Shown: positions 9,342 to 18,224 of the stretch, piece after piece | How the letters are laid out: each line of letters starts with the position of its first letter | Position numbering within the stretch: the first letter of the stretch is position 1 | Source: Bacillota bacterium | GTDB lineage: Bacteria; Bacillota; Clostridia; DSM-8532 | Direction: 5' to 3' | Assembly (NCBI GenBank): GCA_023443745.1 | Contig: JAEZTB010000066.1 | Location: 1 to 64,000 of the forward strand | Length of the DNA: 64,000 nucleotides | Notes under the pieces: generated by a model | The model's database searches: none | Seen by the model: only the letters and a program-made list of their open reading frames with translations | What the model was told of the DNA's origin: nothing | Made by a program: the position numbers and the translations under genes

Positions 9342-10202
9342 ATGTCAAATAAACCGGCTGTCATGAAATTCGGGAAAAAGATAGATATTAATAAAACTCT
9401 ATTAACAGTATTTATGGCTGTTGTTGTGGTGATTCAGCTTTTTCCCCTGTATTGGCTGCTTTCTTTTTCTTTGAAAAATAATAATCAGATTTTTGGCGGT
9501 AATATTTTAGGGCTGCCTGAAAAATTCATGTGGAATAACTATGTAAAAGTGCTTACTCAAGGTAATGTAGGTGTATATTTGCTAAACAGCGTGATTGTCA
9601 CGGCCGCCTCGGTAGTTATAACCTGCCTTCTGGCAGCCTCTGCTGCCTATGCCATAACAAGAATGAATTGGGGATTAAGCAAGACCGTTCTCAATATATT
9701 TCTTCTGGGGATGATGATACCGGCCTACGCCGCATTGCTTCCTCTGTTCCTGACATTGAATAAAACGGGTATTTACGATTCATGGTTTGCCTTGATCATT
9801 CCCTATACTGCATTTTCACTTCCGATGGCCATCTTTATATTTACAGGCTTCTACGAAACCATACCCCGGGAACTTGAGGAATCAGCCTGTATGGATGGAT
9901 GCAGCATTTACAGAATATTCTCCAGCATCATGCTGCCTATGATAAGGCCCGCCATTGTAACGGTTGCCATTTTCACCTATCTCCAGAACTGGAATGAGCT
10001 TCTCTTTGCAGTGACATTTATCAAATCCAGAAATTTAAAAACGCTTACCGCGGGTGTTATGTCCTTGGTAAGCCAGTATAGAACAGAATGGGGACAGATC
10101 GGTGCCGGCCTGCTGCTGACGGCAATCCCCAGCCTCCTGATTTATACCTTCCTGAGCAAACAGGTTCAGGAAAGCTTCAGGGCAGGCGCGATCAAAGGGT
10201 GA
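9342..10202 (+). CDS. Sugar ABC transporter permease, MalG/UgpE type
   Basis: About 286-residue second CUT1 permease, with six predicted helices. The EAA loop reads ELEESACMDGCSIYRIFSSIMLPM. The C-terminus FRAGAIKG is the family's usual ending. It follows the first permease by about 15 bp. ATG 9342 has only a weak AAAGTGGGA upstream; the in-frame GTG at 9330 is an alternative start. It ends 12 bp before the convergent truncated topoisomerase gene, and no clear terminator is visible between them. Confidence 0.87.
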   Translation: MSNKPAVMKFGKKIDINKTLLTVFMAVVVVIQLFPLYWLLSFSLKNNNQIFGGNILGLPEKFMWNNYVKVLTQGNVGVYLLNSVIVTAASVVITCLLAASAAYAITRMNWGLSKTVLNIFLLGMMIPAYAALLPLFLTLNKTGIYDSWFALIIPYTAFSLPMAIFIFTGFYETIPRELEESACMDGCSIYRIFSSIMLPMIRPAIVTVAIFTYLQNWNELLFAVTFIKSRNLKTLTAGVMSLVSQYRTEWGQIGAGLLLTAIPSLLIYTFLSKQVQESFRAGAIKG

Positions 10203-10214
10203 TCGCCGCTTCTT

Positions 10215-12158
10215 TTAAGAAAAATCAAAAATAACTTTTCCAGCTTCTATTTTAAGCACCGCATCAAAGGGTTTCCCCGTCTTTGACGTGAAGCCCTGTA
10301 TTTTGGCCGATTTTCCCGTTTCAAGAAGCATTTTTGCGTTAGAAAGTGAAATTACTCTTTTGCAAATAACACCACCTATACGGAATTTACACCCTTCTTT
10401 GTAATTCATGCAGCCATAACCATATTTGCCTTTCACAACTTTTCCGTTGCAAAGGGGGCAAACACCAATCTCGTCTCCATAGAATCCGTTATATGTATCT
10501 GATTCCAGATTAAGATGATTGACCTCAAATATTTCGGATATTTCTTTTTTAGCCAGCTCAACGCTTTCGTCCACTGACATTCTATTGTGAAAAACTTTTT
10601 TAAGTGCCTGACCTAAAGTGCTTGTCTTATACTTATCCATTGAAATTCCCATTTGAGTAAGAGATTCAATCAAATATTCACCGTCGGGCAGAATATAATA
10701 AACATCTTTTTTCAATTCGATATATTTGCTCTTTTGGGCATTCTCGATTATTCCCGTCCTTGTTGCTTCGGTACCCAGTTCCAAGCCTTCAAAGATTGCC
10801 TTATAATCCTCAGAGTCATCCTCGTCTTCTTTCTCGGATGCAGCCGCTTTATCTTCTTTAAAAGGATTTTTAAGATAATTGTTCAGGCTTTCAATGGTAT
10901 AATGCTTGGGTGGATTTGTCTCTTTCTCTTTTGGCTGAAAGTTGATGGCCACCTCATCACCTATTTCAAGGGCAGGCAAGACCTTGTCTTTTGTTGTATA
11001 ATCATCATATTTAGTCCAGCCCGGTTCTACAATGACGGTTCCTTTCAGGGAAAAATCCTCTAAGCCGCCCACTGCGATTTTCATTTCTGTCTTTTGTGCA
11101 ATACATTCCTTAGAGCAAAAGACTGCAACAAAACGCCGAATAACGGTTTGATAAACCTTCATTTCATCATCAGTCAGATTTTCTTTTTTAGGAATTTTAT
11201 AGGTTGGTGTTAAAGCCGAGTGGGACTCGATTTTGCTATCATCAAATATTGTTTTCTTGTCCTTGAATTCAACCGGATAACCAATACTGGCAAGTGTGGA
11301 TATGATTTGCTTTACCTTGTCTTTTTCGGCAGTAGCAAGGTATTCGGAATTAGTTCGCGGATAGGTAAGATACCCCTTTTCATATAGCCCCTGCACCAAT
11401 TTCAGGCTGTCATCCATGGACATCTTGAACTTTTTACCGAGAACATTCTGCAGTTTAGAAAGTGAATATAATTTACCCGGATTTAAGGTATCCTTTTTCG
11501 TTTTTTTATCTGTAACAATTGCCTTTTCGGTATTGTACCTGGCACATAATTCTTCTGCTTTATGTTTATCGTTTTTATCAAATTTTTGCTTGCTTGTCAG
11601 CTCTATATCTTCAGAATTTGTCTGCTCTTTACTGACAATGGCATAATATATATCAGGAACAAAATTCTTGATTGCCATATCCCTGTCATAGATTGCTTTT
11701 ACAATGGGCACGATTACACGGCCAACCCGTAACAACGCACCGGTCTTTAGAGTAGCATAACGGGTAAGGTTCACACCGTACAGCCAATCAATGTATGTTC
11801 TGGCAAAGCCCTCGTTGGCTAGATTATCGTATTCAGCCTCGTCTTTCATTTCAGTGAGTGCCTTTATTATGGTTTGAGGCGTCTGATCAGGCAGCCATAG
11901 ACGGGAGAGCTTTTTTTGACTATTCAATCCATTTGTTATACATAGTCTTATGATTATTTCGCCCTCACGATCAGAGTCTCCTGCATTAACAATAGTGTCA
12001 ACATCTTCACGATTGCATAGTAAAGAGATAATATCAAATTGCTTTTTTACGCCGGAATCCACCTGCTTCTTTGCATCCTTGCGAAGCTGAAATCTAAACT
12101 TCTGCGGAAAGCATGGAATATTTTCCATTGACCATCTTCCTGTAGAAGTAGGTCCCAC
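10215..12158 (-). pseudogene. topB: DNA topoisomerase III, 5'-truncated
   Basis: Open frame of 647 residues matching TopB-type type IA topoisomerases but lacking roughly the first 60 residues. Recognisable homology starts at RWSMENIPCFPQKF, which corresponds to the RLEDLPIIP stretch of full-length TopB. The lost part carries the first TOPRIM motif (AEKPS), including a catalytic Glu. Still present are the TOPRIM acidic cluster GDSDREGE, the active-site Tyr in LTYPRTNSEYL, and a C-terminal zinc ribbon (CPLCNGK to CMNYKEGC). The only upstream start is a GTG at 12158 without a good ribosome binding site, and the frame before it closes at a TGA 30 bases further up. Probably non-functional. A possible IS21-type end remnant lies directly upstream. 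Confidence 0.75.
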
Positions 12159-12190
12159 AAATGCACGGATGATTATAGCACAAATTCATT

Positions 12191-12217
12191 CGATTTTCAC
12201 GCTAAATCAGCCACTCC
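12191..12217 (-). other. Possible IS21-family terminal remnant at the topB truncation
   Basis: On the minus strand this reads GGAGTGGCTGATTTAGCGTG and then AAAATCG. It resembles the GTGGCTgATTT...GTGAcaAT repeats that I recall at ends of IS21-family elements in Clostridia. It lies about 30-60 bp before the point where topB homology begins. No transposase gene or second repeat is present, so this is a suggestion only. Confidence 0.35.
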
Positions 12218-12264
12218 AGGTAGCAGGAAGATATAATGGTTGATATGTACGTAGTAAATGCGTT

Positions 12265-13353
12265 CTATGTCAATGCCCCCCAAATGAGCAGTACCAGTTC
12301 TATGGCTCTGGGGAAAAGGGTTATGACACAAAAGAGCCGTACAATCTGAAGCAGAGCGACCTGGGGGCCTACTGCACCCAAATCGGTGGCTAAAAGGGCG
12401 ATATCACTGGCCCCAGCCGGGGTACAGGCAAAGAGAGATGTAACAATATCTAGCTTACATGTACGACTAAGCAGGATACCTAAAAGAATGCAGAAGACAA
12501 AATACCCCAGAACCAGTAAAATCATTGGAATCACTAGATCGACTATTCTGGTGAGGCTTTCTCTGACAAAGCTGGTACCTACAAAGGCACCAGCTATTAT
12601 CATAGCAAAACGTTTGACGCCAAAGGGCAGATACGCTTTGTCTGTCCATATGCTCAGGGCTGAAACCGAGAGCACCGAGAACAACAATGCTCCTGCGGGT
12701 ATTCCAGACAGCGCACCCAAAACACCAGAGAGCAACGCTGTTGATAGGGTGATGACGGATTTTTGGAAGGGATGCTCGGGAACCGGTCGCTTTACCGGAT
12801 TCACAGGGGAATTCTCAATCTCTGTTGTTGTACCCTCATTGTTAGAGGATGTTTTACGCTTGGAGAGTAACCTTGCTACAGGGAAGAGAATAGAGGGGAA
12901 AAAGGTAAGCACGCTCACCATGCGAAAAAGCTGAAAGACAGCCACAGCAGAAGTATCGGCGCCCATATCGCTGCTGATGATGCTGATATCTGCAACTCCA
13001 CCCGGCACTGCCGCAAAAAGGGAGGTCATGAGGTCACAGGGGGACAGGAAATAAATAATAAAGCCCAAAGCGATGTTGATGATGAGTAACCCCCCTATTA
13101 AAAAAGCTGAAGGCTTAATCATCTGTTTCAAATCCGCTAGATTTTTCCTGTTAACCTGCATGCCTATGAATGCGCCCGAAATGATCTGGGCAAAAACTTT
13201 AGCAGGCAGCGGGAAATAAGCAAGGTCGGTAACAACATTAAATATTGCAACACCCAGTAGCGCACCGATCATGACCCCGCCGGTTATCTTTAATTTATAG
13301 CATATAAAGGCGCCGATACAAGCGACCAAAAAGGTGACGAAGAACCATGTCAT
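12265..13353 (-). CDS. AbrB-family (PF05145-type) integral membrane protein
   Basis: About 362 residues, with roughly ten membrane helices arranged as two homologous halves. The repeated core reads PGGVADISIISSDMGAD in the first half and PAGASDIALLATDLGA in the second. A hydrophilic loop lies between them. This family is often mislabelled AbrB regulator or ammonia monooxygenase; its members look like transporters, and their function is not firmly established. I start at ATG 13353 because GGAGG lies nine bases upstream; the longer GTG start at 13374 falls just before that site. It is the last gene of the minus-strand arm, 45 bp after the ARH-fold gene. That position suggests uptake or export linked to the pathway, possibly of an organic acid (inference). 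Confidence 0.8.
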   Translation of the reverse strand: MTWFFVTFLVACIGAFICYKLKITGGVMIGALLGVAIFNVVTDLAYFPLPAKVFAQIISGAFIGMQVNRKNLADLKQMIKPSAFLIGGLLIINIALGFIIYFLSPCDLMTSLFAAVPGGVADISIISSDMGADTSAVAVFQLFRMVSVLTFFPSILFPVARLLSKRKTSSNNEGTTTEIENSPVNPVKRPVPEHPFQKSVITLSTALLSGVLGALSGIPAGALLFSVLSVSALSIWTDKAYLPFGVKRFAMIIAGAFVGTSFVRESLTRIVDLVIPMILLVLGYFVFCILLGILLSRTCKLDIVTSLFACTPAGASDIALLATDLGAVGPQVALLQIVRLFCVITLFPRAIELVLLIWGALT

Positions 13354-13398
13354 TCCTAAAAACCTCCACCCCACAGGAGAAAACAGAGCCGGTCTATA

Positions 13399-14385
13399 CT
13401 AAACAATCAGATCAGCCAGCTTTGTCGCCATTTCCTTGATGTCTATTCCTTTAGTGAAAGTAAGGCAGGTCCCGGTAGGATAACGGGTTTTTTCAACCCA
13501 TTTCTCAGGTATCTGCGAAGCCCCGTACTTAGCGCCGAGGATAGCTCCTGCAATGGCTCCTATGGTATCTGCATCGCGGCCGAAATTGCCGGCAGCGATT
13601 ACGCCGCTTTTAAAGTCACTATTGACTAAATTGAGTACACCGAAGGCTTCGGATACCGCTTCGGCAACTGTCGCACGGTAGCTGGCCCAGAGTTCGTCGT
13701 GCAAAGGCATCCAGGAGTCTGCCAGAGACTTTCCGGTTCTGTTTCCGATTTCGATAGCCTTGTTCAATGTGTAATAAAACCAGGAATCGGAAGGTATGAC
13801 GCGAAGGGCTGTCTCGATAATCTCGTCAATGGTGGCGTCCACCATAGCCACAGAGACTGCTGCAGCAACAGCTTGGGCACCCCAAATTCCGTCCTGGTAA
13901 TGGCTGATGCTTGCGTCGATCTCGGCCATGGCGGCAGCTTTTTCCGGGTCACCTGCACAAATAATACCGATTGGCGAAATACGCATGGCTGCACCGTCGC
14001 TGGTAAAATAACTGTTATATTTTCCCGAGAGGGGAGGACGAAGGCCGCGGCGCAGATTGTGAGAGGCTTCAAATTCACTGGCGCCTCCTCTTTTCAGTTC
14101 ATCCTGTGTGGCCACATGCTGAAGCCAGGCTTTTACAACATCATCACTGGTCAGGTTCCCCTTGCAGTCTATAAGGATCTGGGCCGTAAGCAAGGCAAAT
14201 TCGGTATCATCGGTGCTCCAGGAGGCACCTTTATTAAAGTCGGTGGTAAATCCATAGTTCATCTGGTTGTCGGGCTTTCTTGAAGCATCTCCAAAAGAAT
14301 CACCAATAGCCAGCCCACTGAGGCTGCCAAGGGCTTTGTCAAAAACTTTATTCCTATCCTGTATAAGGGTTGCTCTCGATATCAT
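13399..14385 (-). CDS. ADP-ribosylglycohydrolase (ARH/DraG) family protein 1
   Basis: 328 residues, a typical length for the family, which cleaves N- or O-glycosidic bonds of ADP-ribosyl or related groups using two metal ions. The N-terminal GSLSGLAIGDSFG is the family opening. Metal ligands are expected in WSTDDTEFALL (about residue 57) and in GNFGRDADTIGAIAGA near the C-terminus; both are intact. AAGGAAGGA precedes the ATG. No signal peptide is seen, so it acts in the cytoplasm. It lies between the binding protein gene and the AbrB-family gene of the importer operon, so it probably acts on the imported compound rather than on modified proteins. No ADP-ribosyltransferase partner is encoded nearby. 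Confidence 0.85.
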   Translation of the reverse strand: MISRATLIQDRNKVFDKALGSLSGLAIGDSFGDASRKPDNQMNYGFTTDFNKGASWSTDDTEFALLTAQILIDCKGNLTSDDVVKAWLQHVATQDELKRGGASEFEASHNLRRGLRPPLSGKYNSYFTSDGAAMRISPIGIICAGDPEKAAAMAEIDASISHYQDGIWGAQAVAAAVSVAMVDATIDEIIETALRVIPSDSWFYYTLNKAIEIGNRTGKSLADSWMPLHDELWASYRATVAEAVSEAFGVLNLVNSDFKSGVIAAGNFGRDADTIGAIAGAILGAKYGASQIPEKWVEKTRYPTGTCLTFTKGIDIKEMATKLADLIV

Positions 14386-14439
14386 GCGTCTTTCCTTCCT
14401 TTACATAGATGTTTTTGTAATGAATGAACGGGGTTAAAA

Positions 14440-14478
14440 GAAACAACAGGCACGGGCCTGGCCAATACCTGTTGTTTC
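14440..14478 (-). promoter_or_regulatory. Intercistronic hairpin after the binding protein gene
   Basis: 11-bp perfect stem (arms 14440-14450 and 14468-14478, GAAACAACAGG and its complement) with a second small GGCC/GGCC pairing in the loop. On the minus strand a short TTTT follows. It sits eight bases after the binding-protein stop, where it can stabilise that message and reduce read-through into the ARH-fold gene. Confidence 0.6.
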
Positions 14479-14486
14479 AAAGCTGT

Positions 14487-16001
14487 TTATTTGAGTTTCT
14501 CAGCAAGGTATGTGCTGAATTCGTCTCCGCCTGCTGCGTTCCACTTGGTTACGAATTCATCGAAAGCACTGATTGGTTTTACGCCGCGAATGATGTCGGT
14601 ATAGTATTCGTTATAGAGATTGATCATAGCATCCCATTTGGGTGCAAGCTCCTCGGGAATGATGATGTTTGTATCGGCGGCATAGTATTCCTTGATCATT
14701 TCAAGAGACTTTAGTGCCGGAGGTGTGTAGATGGAGCCATCCAGCGGTGGGTTGGGATTGAGGCCGTTGATTGTCTCAAAGAAGCGGGACCACCACTCGG
14801 GATATTTGTCGGTAAGAACGGTCTTTCCGTTCTCGACCTTGTGATGTGTGCCCTCTATACCCAGCTTGTCAAGGGTTCTGCCTTCGGTACCGCAGATGAA
14901 CTCAAGTACTGCGAAAGCTGCATCTTTTGCAGGAGAGTCGGCTGTGATAGCAAATCCACGAGGTTCTTTGGTTACGTCAACTGAGCCATAGGCAAAGCTC
15001 TTTCCCTTTGCAGGGGGAAGCACAACAAGCTCAGAAGTAGGACCGTTGGTCTGGGTCATCTTGGTTTCATGGATTTGAACAACGTCTCCTGCTCTGCCTG
15101 AGATAAGAGCGCTCTTGCCTTCATAGAATTTCTGTTCCATAACGTCCCAGGTGTTTGTGACAAATTCACCGTCAAACAGTTTGTCAGCGTATAGCTTGGA
15201 GAGGAATTCCAGCTTAGCTTTTTCACCCTGAGAAACATGATAGAAAATATACTTGTCGCCTTCCTTCATGATCGTGGAAGTGATGCCGAAAGCGTGGTTG
15301 AATACGCTGTCCAGACGAAGCTTGTTGTTGTCTGTGGTCAAAGGATACTCTGCAAGACCCTTATCCTTAATTTCCTTGAACATCTTGTAATAGTTGTCAG
15401 GGGTAGGGTTGGCAAGGAATTCGTCCTTAATCTGGAGCTGATTAAACCAGTCGCCTCTTATAACAGGAACATAGGTCATAGGAGGAGCCATCCATAACAG
15501 GTAAGGATAATTTTGCAGTCTTGTCTTGTTATAATCTTCCATAATAGCTTTGATATTTGTGGATTTTTCAATGTAAGGAGTTAAATCCTCAAGCAATCCC
15601 TCTTGTACAAGGGGAAGCTCAACGCCGTTTTGAAAGTAAACAATGTCCGGTGTATACTGGCCGGTTCTGATAGCCAGAGGCACAACCTCAACATACTTGC
15701 CTGCAGGGGGCTCAAGATACTCGATTTCAACGTAGTTGCCTTCTTTAGCCATGCCTTTTTCTATGGCCTCTGCCAAAGCTGCCACATCAGGTTCGGTCAT
15801 GGTAAGGTCCTTTTCCAGAATAGTAACTTTTACGGGTTTATCGGCTGTACCAATGCCCTTAGGAGCAGCGGGTTCGGTTGACGTAGGAGCGCTGCCGCTT
15901 GGGGTTGCCGATGGTGCAGGTTGATTACCACCGCATCCGGTAATCAGTGAAACGATCATTAAAACTGCCAATAGGATTGATAATGACTTTTTCAATTTCA
16001 T
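14487..16001 (-). CDS. ABC transporter substrate-binding lipoprotein, family 1
   Basis: 504-residue binding protein of the larger LplA/YtcQ-like type. The signal peptide ends at LITGC with lipidated C23, followed by a Pro/Ser/Thr linker. Mature phrases include KVTILEKDLTMTEPDVAAL, TPDIVYFQNGVELPLVQEGLLEDLTPYI and FYEGKSALISGRAGDV. GGGAGGA ends one base before the ATG; the in-frame TTG at 15995 has better spacing and may be the true start. It is third in the minus-strand arm, after two permease genes. It is probably the specificity component for whatever the ARH-fold enzymes cleave. Confidence 0.87.
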   Translation of the reverse strand: MKLKKSLSILLAVLMIVSLITGCGGNQPAPSATPSGSAPTSTEPAAPKGIGTADKPVKVTILEKDLTMTEPDVAALAEAIEKGMAKEGNYVEIEYLEPPAGKYVEVVPLAIRTGQYTPDIVYFQNGVELPLVQEGLLEDLTPYIEKSTNIKAIMEDYNKTRLQNYPYLLWMAPPMTYVPVIRGDWFNQLQIKDEFLANPTPDNYYKMFKEIKDKGLAEYPLTTDNNKLRLDSVFNHAFGITSTIMKEGDKYIFYHVSQGEKAKLEFLSKLYADKLFDGEFVTNTWDVMEQKFYEGKSALISGRAGDVVQIHETKMTQTNGPTSELVVLPPAKGKSFAYGSVDVTKEPRGFAITADSPAKDAAFAVLEFICGTEGRTLDKLGIEGTHHKVENGKTVLTDKYPEWWSRFFETINGLNPNPPLDGSIYTPPALKSLEMIKEYYAADTNIIIPEELAPKWDAMINLYNEYYTDIIRGVKPISAFDEFVTKWNAAGGDEFSTYLAEKLK

Positions 16002-16025
16002 TCCTCCCTTGAAAAATATTGTTTC

Positions 16026-16043
16026 TCTCGAGATGTCGAGAGT
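16026..16043 (-). promoter_or_regulatory. Small hairpin in the leader of the binding protein gene
   Basis: CTCTCG/CGAGAG stem with a 6-base loop in the 128-bp gap between permease and binding protein genes. The gap also holds a CCCAC...GTGGG pairing near 16095-16120. These may process or stabilise the binding-protein message. No promoter stands out. Confidence 0.4.
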
Positions 16044-16129
16044 GCCTTTATTATAATCGCTGAACGGAAGATAGAGAGATCTTTCCCCACTCAGACGATT
16101 TTTTTGGTGTGTGGGTTATAAGAGTGAGA

Positions 16130-17014
16130 CTATCCTTTTACAGCTCCGGTCATAACGCCGCCCTTGATATATCTCAAGATAATGGGATAGAGTATGAGGA
16201 TGGGGACGATGGCCACTACCATGGTCGCACCCTTCAAGGCGTTAATGTCTACCTTCGCGAATTCATTGTAGTTAAGAAGATTTTGGGCACCGATAATGTT
16301 TTCTGATGAACCGAGGACAACAAATTGCCTTAATATAACCTGGAGTGTTGTTTCCTTAGGATTCAGGATATAAATGCCCGGCCTGAAATAGTCATTCCAG
16401 CGGAAAACAGCGTAGAACAGGGTTAGAGTAGCAACTCCCGGCTTTGCAAGCGGCAGATAGATTTGCCAGAATATTCTGAAATGACCCGCCCCGTCAATGG
16501 TTGCTGCCTCGTGCATGGCATTGGGAACCTCACCAAAATACCTCATCATAATGACCAAATAGAAAACGTTCACCGATGTGACCAAAATAACCGACCACTG
16601 GGAATTCATAAGCCCGATATTTTTTATGACCAGATACTCGGGCACCAGTCCCGGATCAAAGAGCATCATGCAGATAAGGAAGACCATGATGGCTTTTTTA
16701 AAAATCAAATTCGGACGAACAAGAACATAGGCTGCTGAGGTTGTCAGCAAAATATTGATGATTGTCCCTATGATCGTTATCTTGAATGAGTTAAGTATGG
16801 AGGGTATCAAAACCGGATGGCTGGCCACGATCTTATAATTGATAAGGCTGAAGCCCTTGGGTATGATACGAAGTCCATTCATGGTAGGAGATAGAGCGGG
16901 ATCGGATAGGGATCTCGCAAGTATATTCAGTAATGGGATGATCATGGTCAGGGTGACCAATATCATAAAAATAGAGATTGCAACTTGCGCCGGGATGTTC
17001 TTTCTGTTCCTCAT
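16130..17014 (-). CDS. Sugar ABC transporter permease, LplC/YtcP-like
   Basis: 294-residue CUT1 permease with six predicted helices. The EAA loop reads MHEAATIDGAGHFRIFWQIYLPLAKPG and the C-terminus GGVMTGAVKG is typical. AGGGGGA precedes the ATG. It follows its partner permease by 12 bp. The phrase SLSDPALSPTMNGLRIIPKGFSLINYKIV is typical of the LplC/YtcP subgroup. No ATPase is encoded in the operon. Confidence 0.88.
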   Translation of the reverse strand: MRNRKNIPAQVAISIFMILVTLTMIIPLLNILARSLSDPALSPTMNGLRIIPKGFSLINYKIVASHPVLIPSILNSFKITIIGTIINILLTTSAAYVLVRPNLIFKKAIMVFLICMMLFDPGLVPEYLVIKNIGLMNSQWSVILVTSVNVFYLVIMMRYFGEVPNAMHEAATIDGAGHFRIFWQIYLPLAKPGVATLTLFYAVFRWNDYFRPGIYILNPKETTLQVILRQFVVLGSSENIIGAQNLLNYNEFAKVDINALKGATMVVAIVPILILYPIILRYIKGGVMTGAVKG

Positions 17015-17026
17015 TTTATGTCCCCC

Positions 17027-17962
17027 TTACCAAACGCCCACACCGGTCGTCTTTTTTGATGTAATATGTGTTACAAGGACCAGGAACACACCAACAACAC
17101 CTTTGATGAGGCCCATGGCTGTAGCCAGTGAATATTGTCCGTTGATAAGTCCAACGCGGTAGATGTATGTGTCTAAAATGTCGATGGTGCTGATGACCGA
17201 GTCATTGGCGAAGTTGAGCACCTGATCAAATCCCGCATTAAGGAAAAACCCGAGATTGAGGATGAACATGGTCACCATAGGAATAAAGAGAGCGGGCAGG
17301 ATAATATAGCGAATGATATTTAAGCGGCCGGCCCCATCTATTTCAGCGGCCTCATAGAGATCTGCATCAATGCCTATGATTGCTGTGAAATAGACAATGG
17401 AATCCCATCCTAGGCTTCGCCACATTTCACTATAGAACAGTACCCATCGTATGGTTCCCTTGTTGGTCATAAAATCAACCGGGTTCAGCCCTAGGAGCCC
17501 CAATATCTGGTTGACTGCTCCGGTAGAGGGTGAAAGGAAGGAAATCCAAATACCGGCGATAACGACCCAGGAAAGAAAGTGGGGAAGATAGGAAACCACC
17601 TGAACGTATTTTCTTAGCTTATTGCTTCGCAGCTCATTGAGAAGAATGGCGAACAAAACAATAAAGGGGAATAACAGAACATATTTCATCAAACTAATGA
17701 TAAGCGTGTTTTTGAGAATGCCATAAAAAGCAGGAGAATCGAATAATTGCTTAAAGTACTTGAGTCCTGCGTATTCCCAGGGACCTCTTGAGCGGAATGT
17801 GTAAAACGCAAGCCTCATATTGATAATAGGCCATACACGGAAGACAATGAAGTACAGAATGGTCGGAGCTATCATAAGATAGAGCACTCGATCAGCCTTA
17901 AGCCTCCGGAAAAAAGCTGAGGTATTTCTATTTACGGGCATTCTCTTACCTAAAGTAGTCAT
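17027..17962 (-). CDS. Sugar ABC transporter permease, LplB-like
   Basis: About 311-residue CUT1 permease, first gene of the minus-strand importer operon. Six helices are predicted. The EAA loop reads LYEAAEIDGAGRLNIIRYIILPAL, and the N-terminal DRVLYLMIAPTILYFIVFRVWPI is a common LplB opening. I start at ATG 17962, six bases after GGGGG; the in-frame GTG at 17995 lies upstream of that site. Transcription probably starts near 18049 at a promoter overlapped by a LacI-type operator. Confidence 0.87.
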   Translation of the reverse strand: MTTLGKRMPVNRNTSAFFRRLKADRVLYLMIAPTILYFIVFRVWPIINMRLAFYTFRSRGPWEYAGLKYFKQLFDSPAFYGILKNTLIISLMKYVLLFPFIVLFAILLNELRSNKLRKYVQVVSYLPHFLSWVVIAGIWISFLSPSTGAVNQILGLLGLNPVDFMTNKGTIRWVLFYSEMWRSLGWDSIVYFTAIIGIDADLYEAAEIDGAGRLNIIRYIILPALFIPMVTMFILNLGFFLNAGFDQVLNFANDSVISTIDILDTYIYRVGLINGQYSLATAMGLIKGVVGVFLVLVTHITSKKTTGVGVW

Positions 17963-18034
17963 GCAGCACCCCCAATTGTATTTATTATGTTGCACAGTTG
18001 CAAGTGAGGAGGTTGATAAGTATCAAAAATTACT

Positions 18035-18061
18035 AAACCGGTTTCTCTTTAGACCATTATA
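18035..18061 (-). promoter_or_regulatory. Promoter -10 and LacI-type operator for the importer/ARH operon
   Basis: On the minus strand a consensus TATAAT (18061-18056) follows a weak TTGTTT -35 at 18 bp. The palindrome AAACCGGTTT (18035-18044) then covers the predicted +1 to about +15. The sequence AAACCGGTTTCTCT is shared with 19525-19538. An operator at the start point fits repression by the LacI-type protein encoded just upstream. The remainder of 17963-18224 holds no gene. Confidence 0.65.
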
Positions 18062-18224
18062 GGTTAAGCGGGGAGTAGTAAACAATAGCTATACTCCACA
18101 AAATTCAGGTATTTTATTGTGCAAATTGAACAATTTTTGAAGCAATAATTGGCGATGTTAATGGAAAAATGCTAAATATTAGACATAAGAGCTAAAAGAA
18201 TACACGGGGATAGGGTGCGAAAAA

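Noticed and set aside
12265..13353. AbrB-family gene as a transcriptional regulator
   Set aside because: The product is almost entirely membrane helices with no DNA-binding domain; the family name is misleading.
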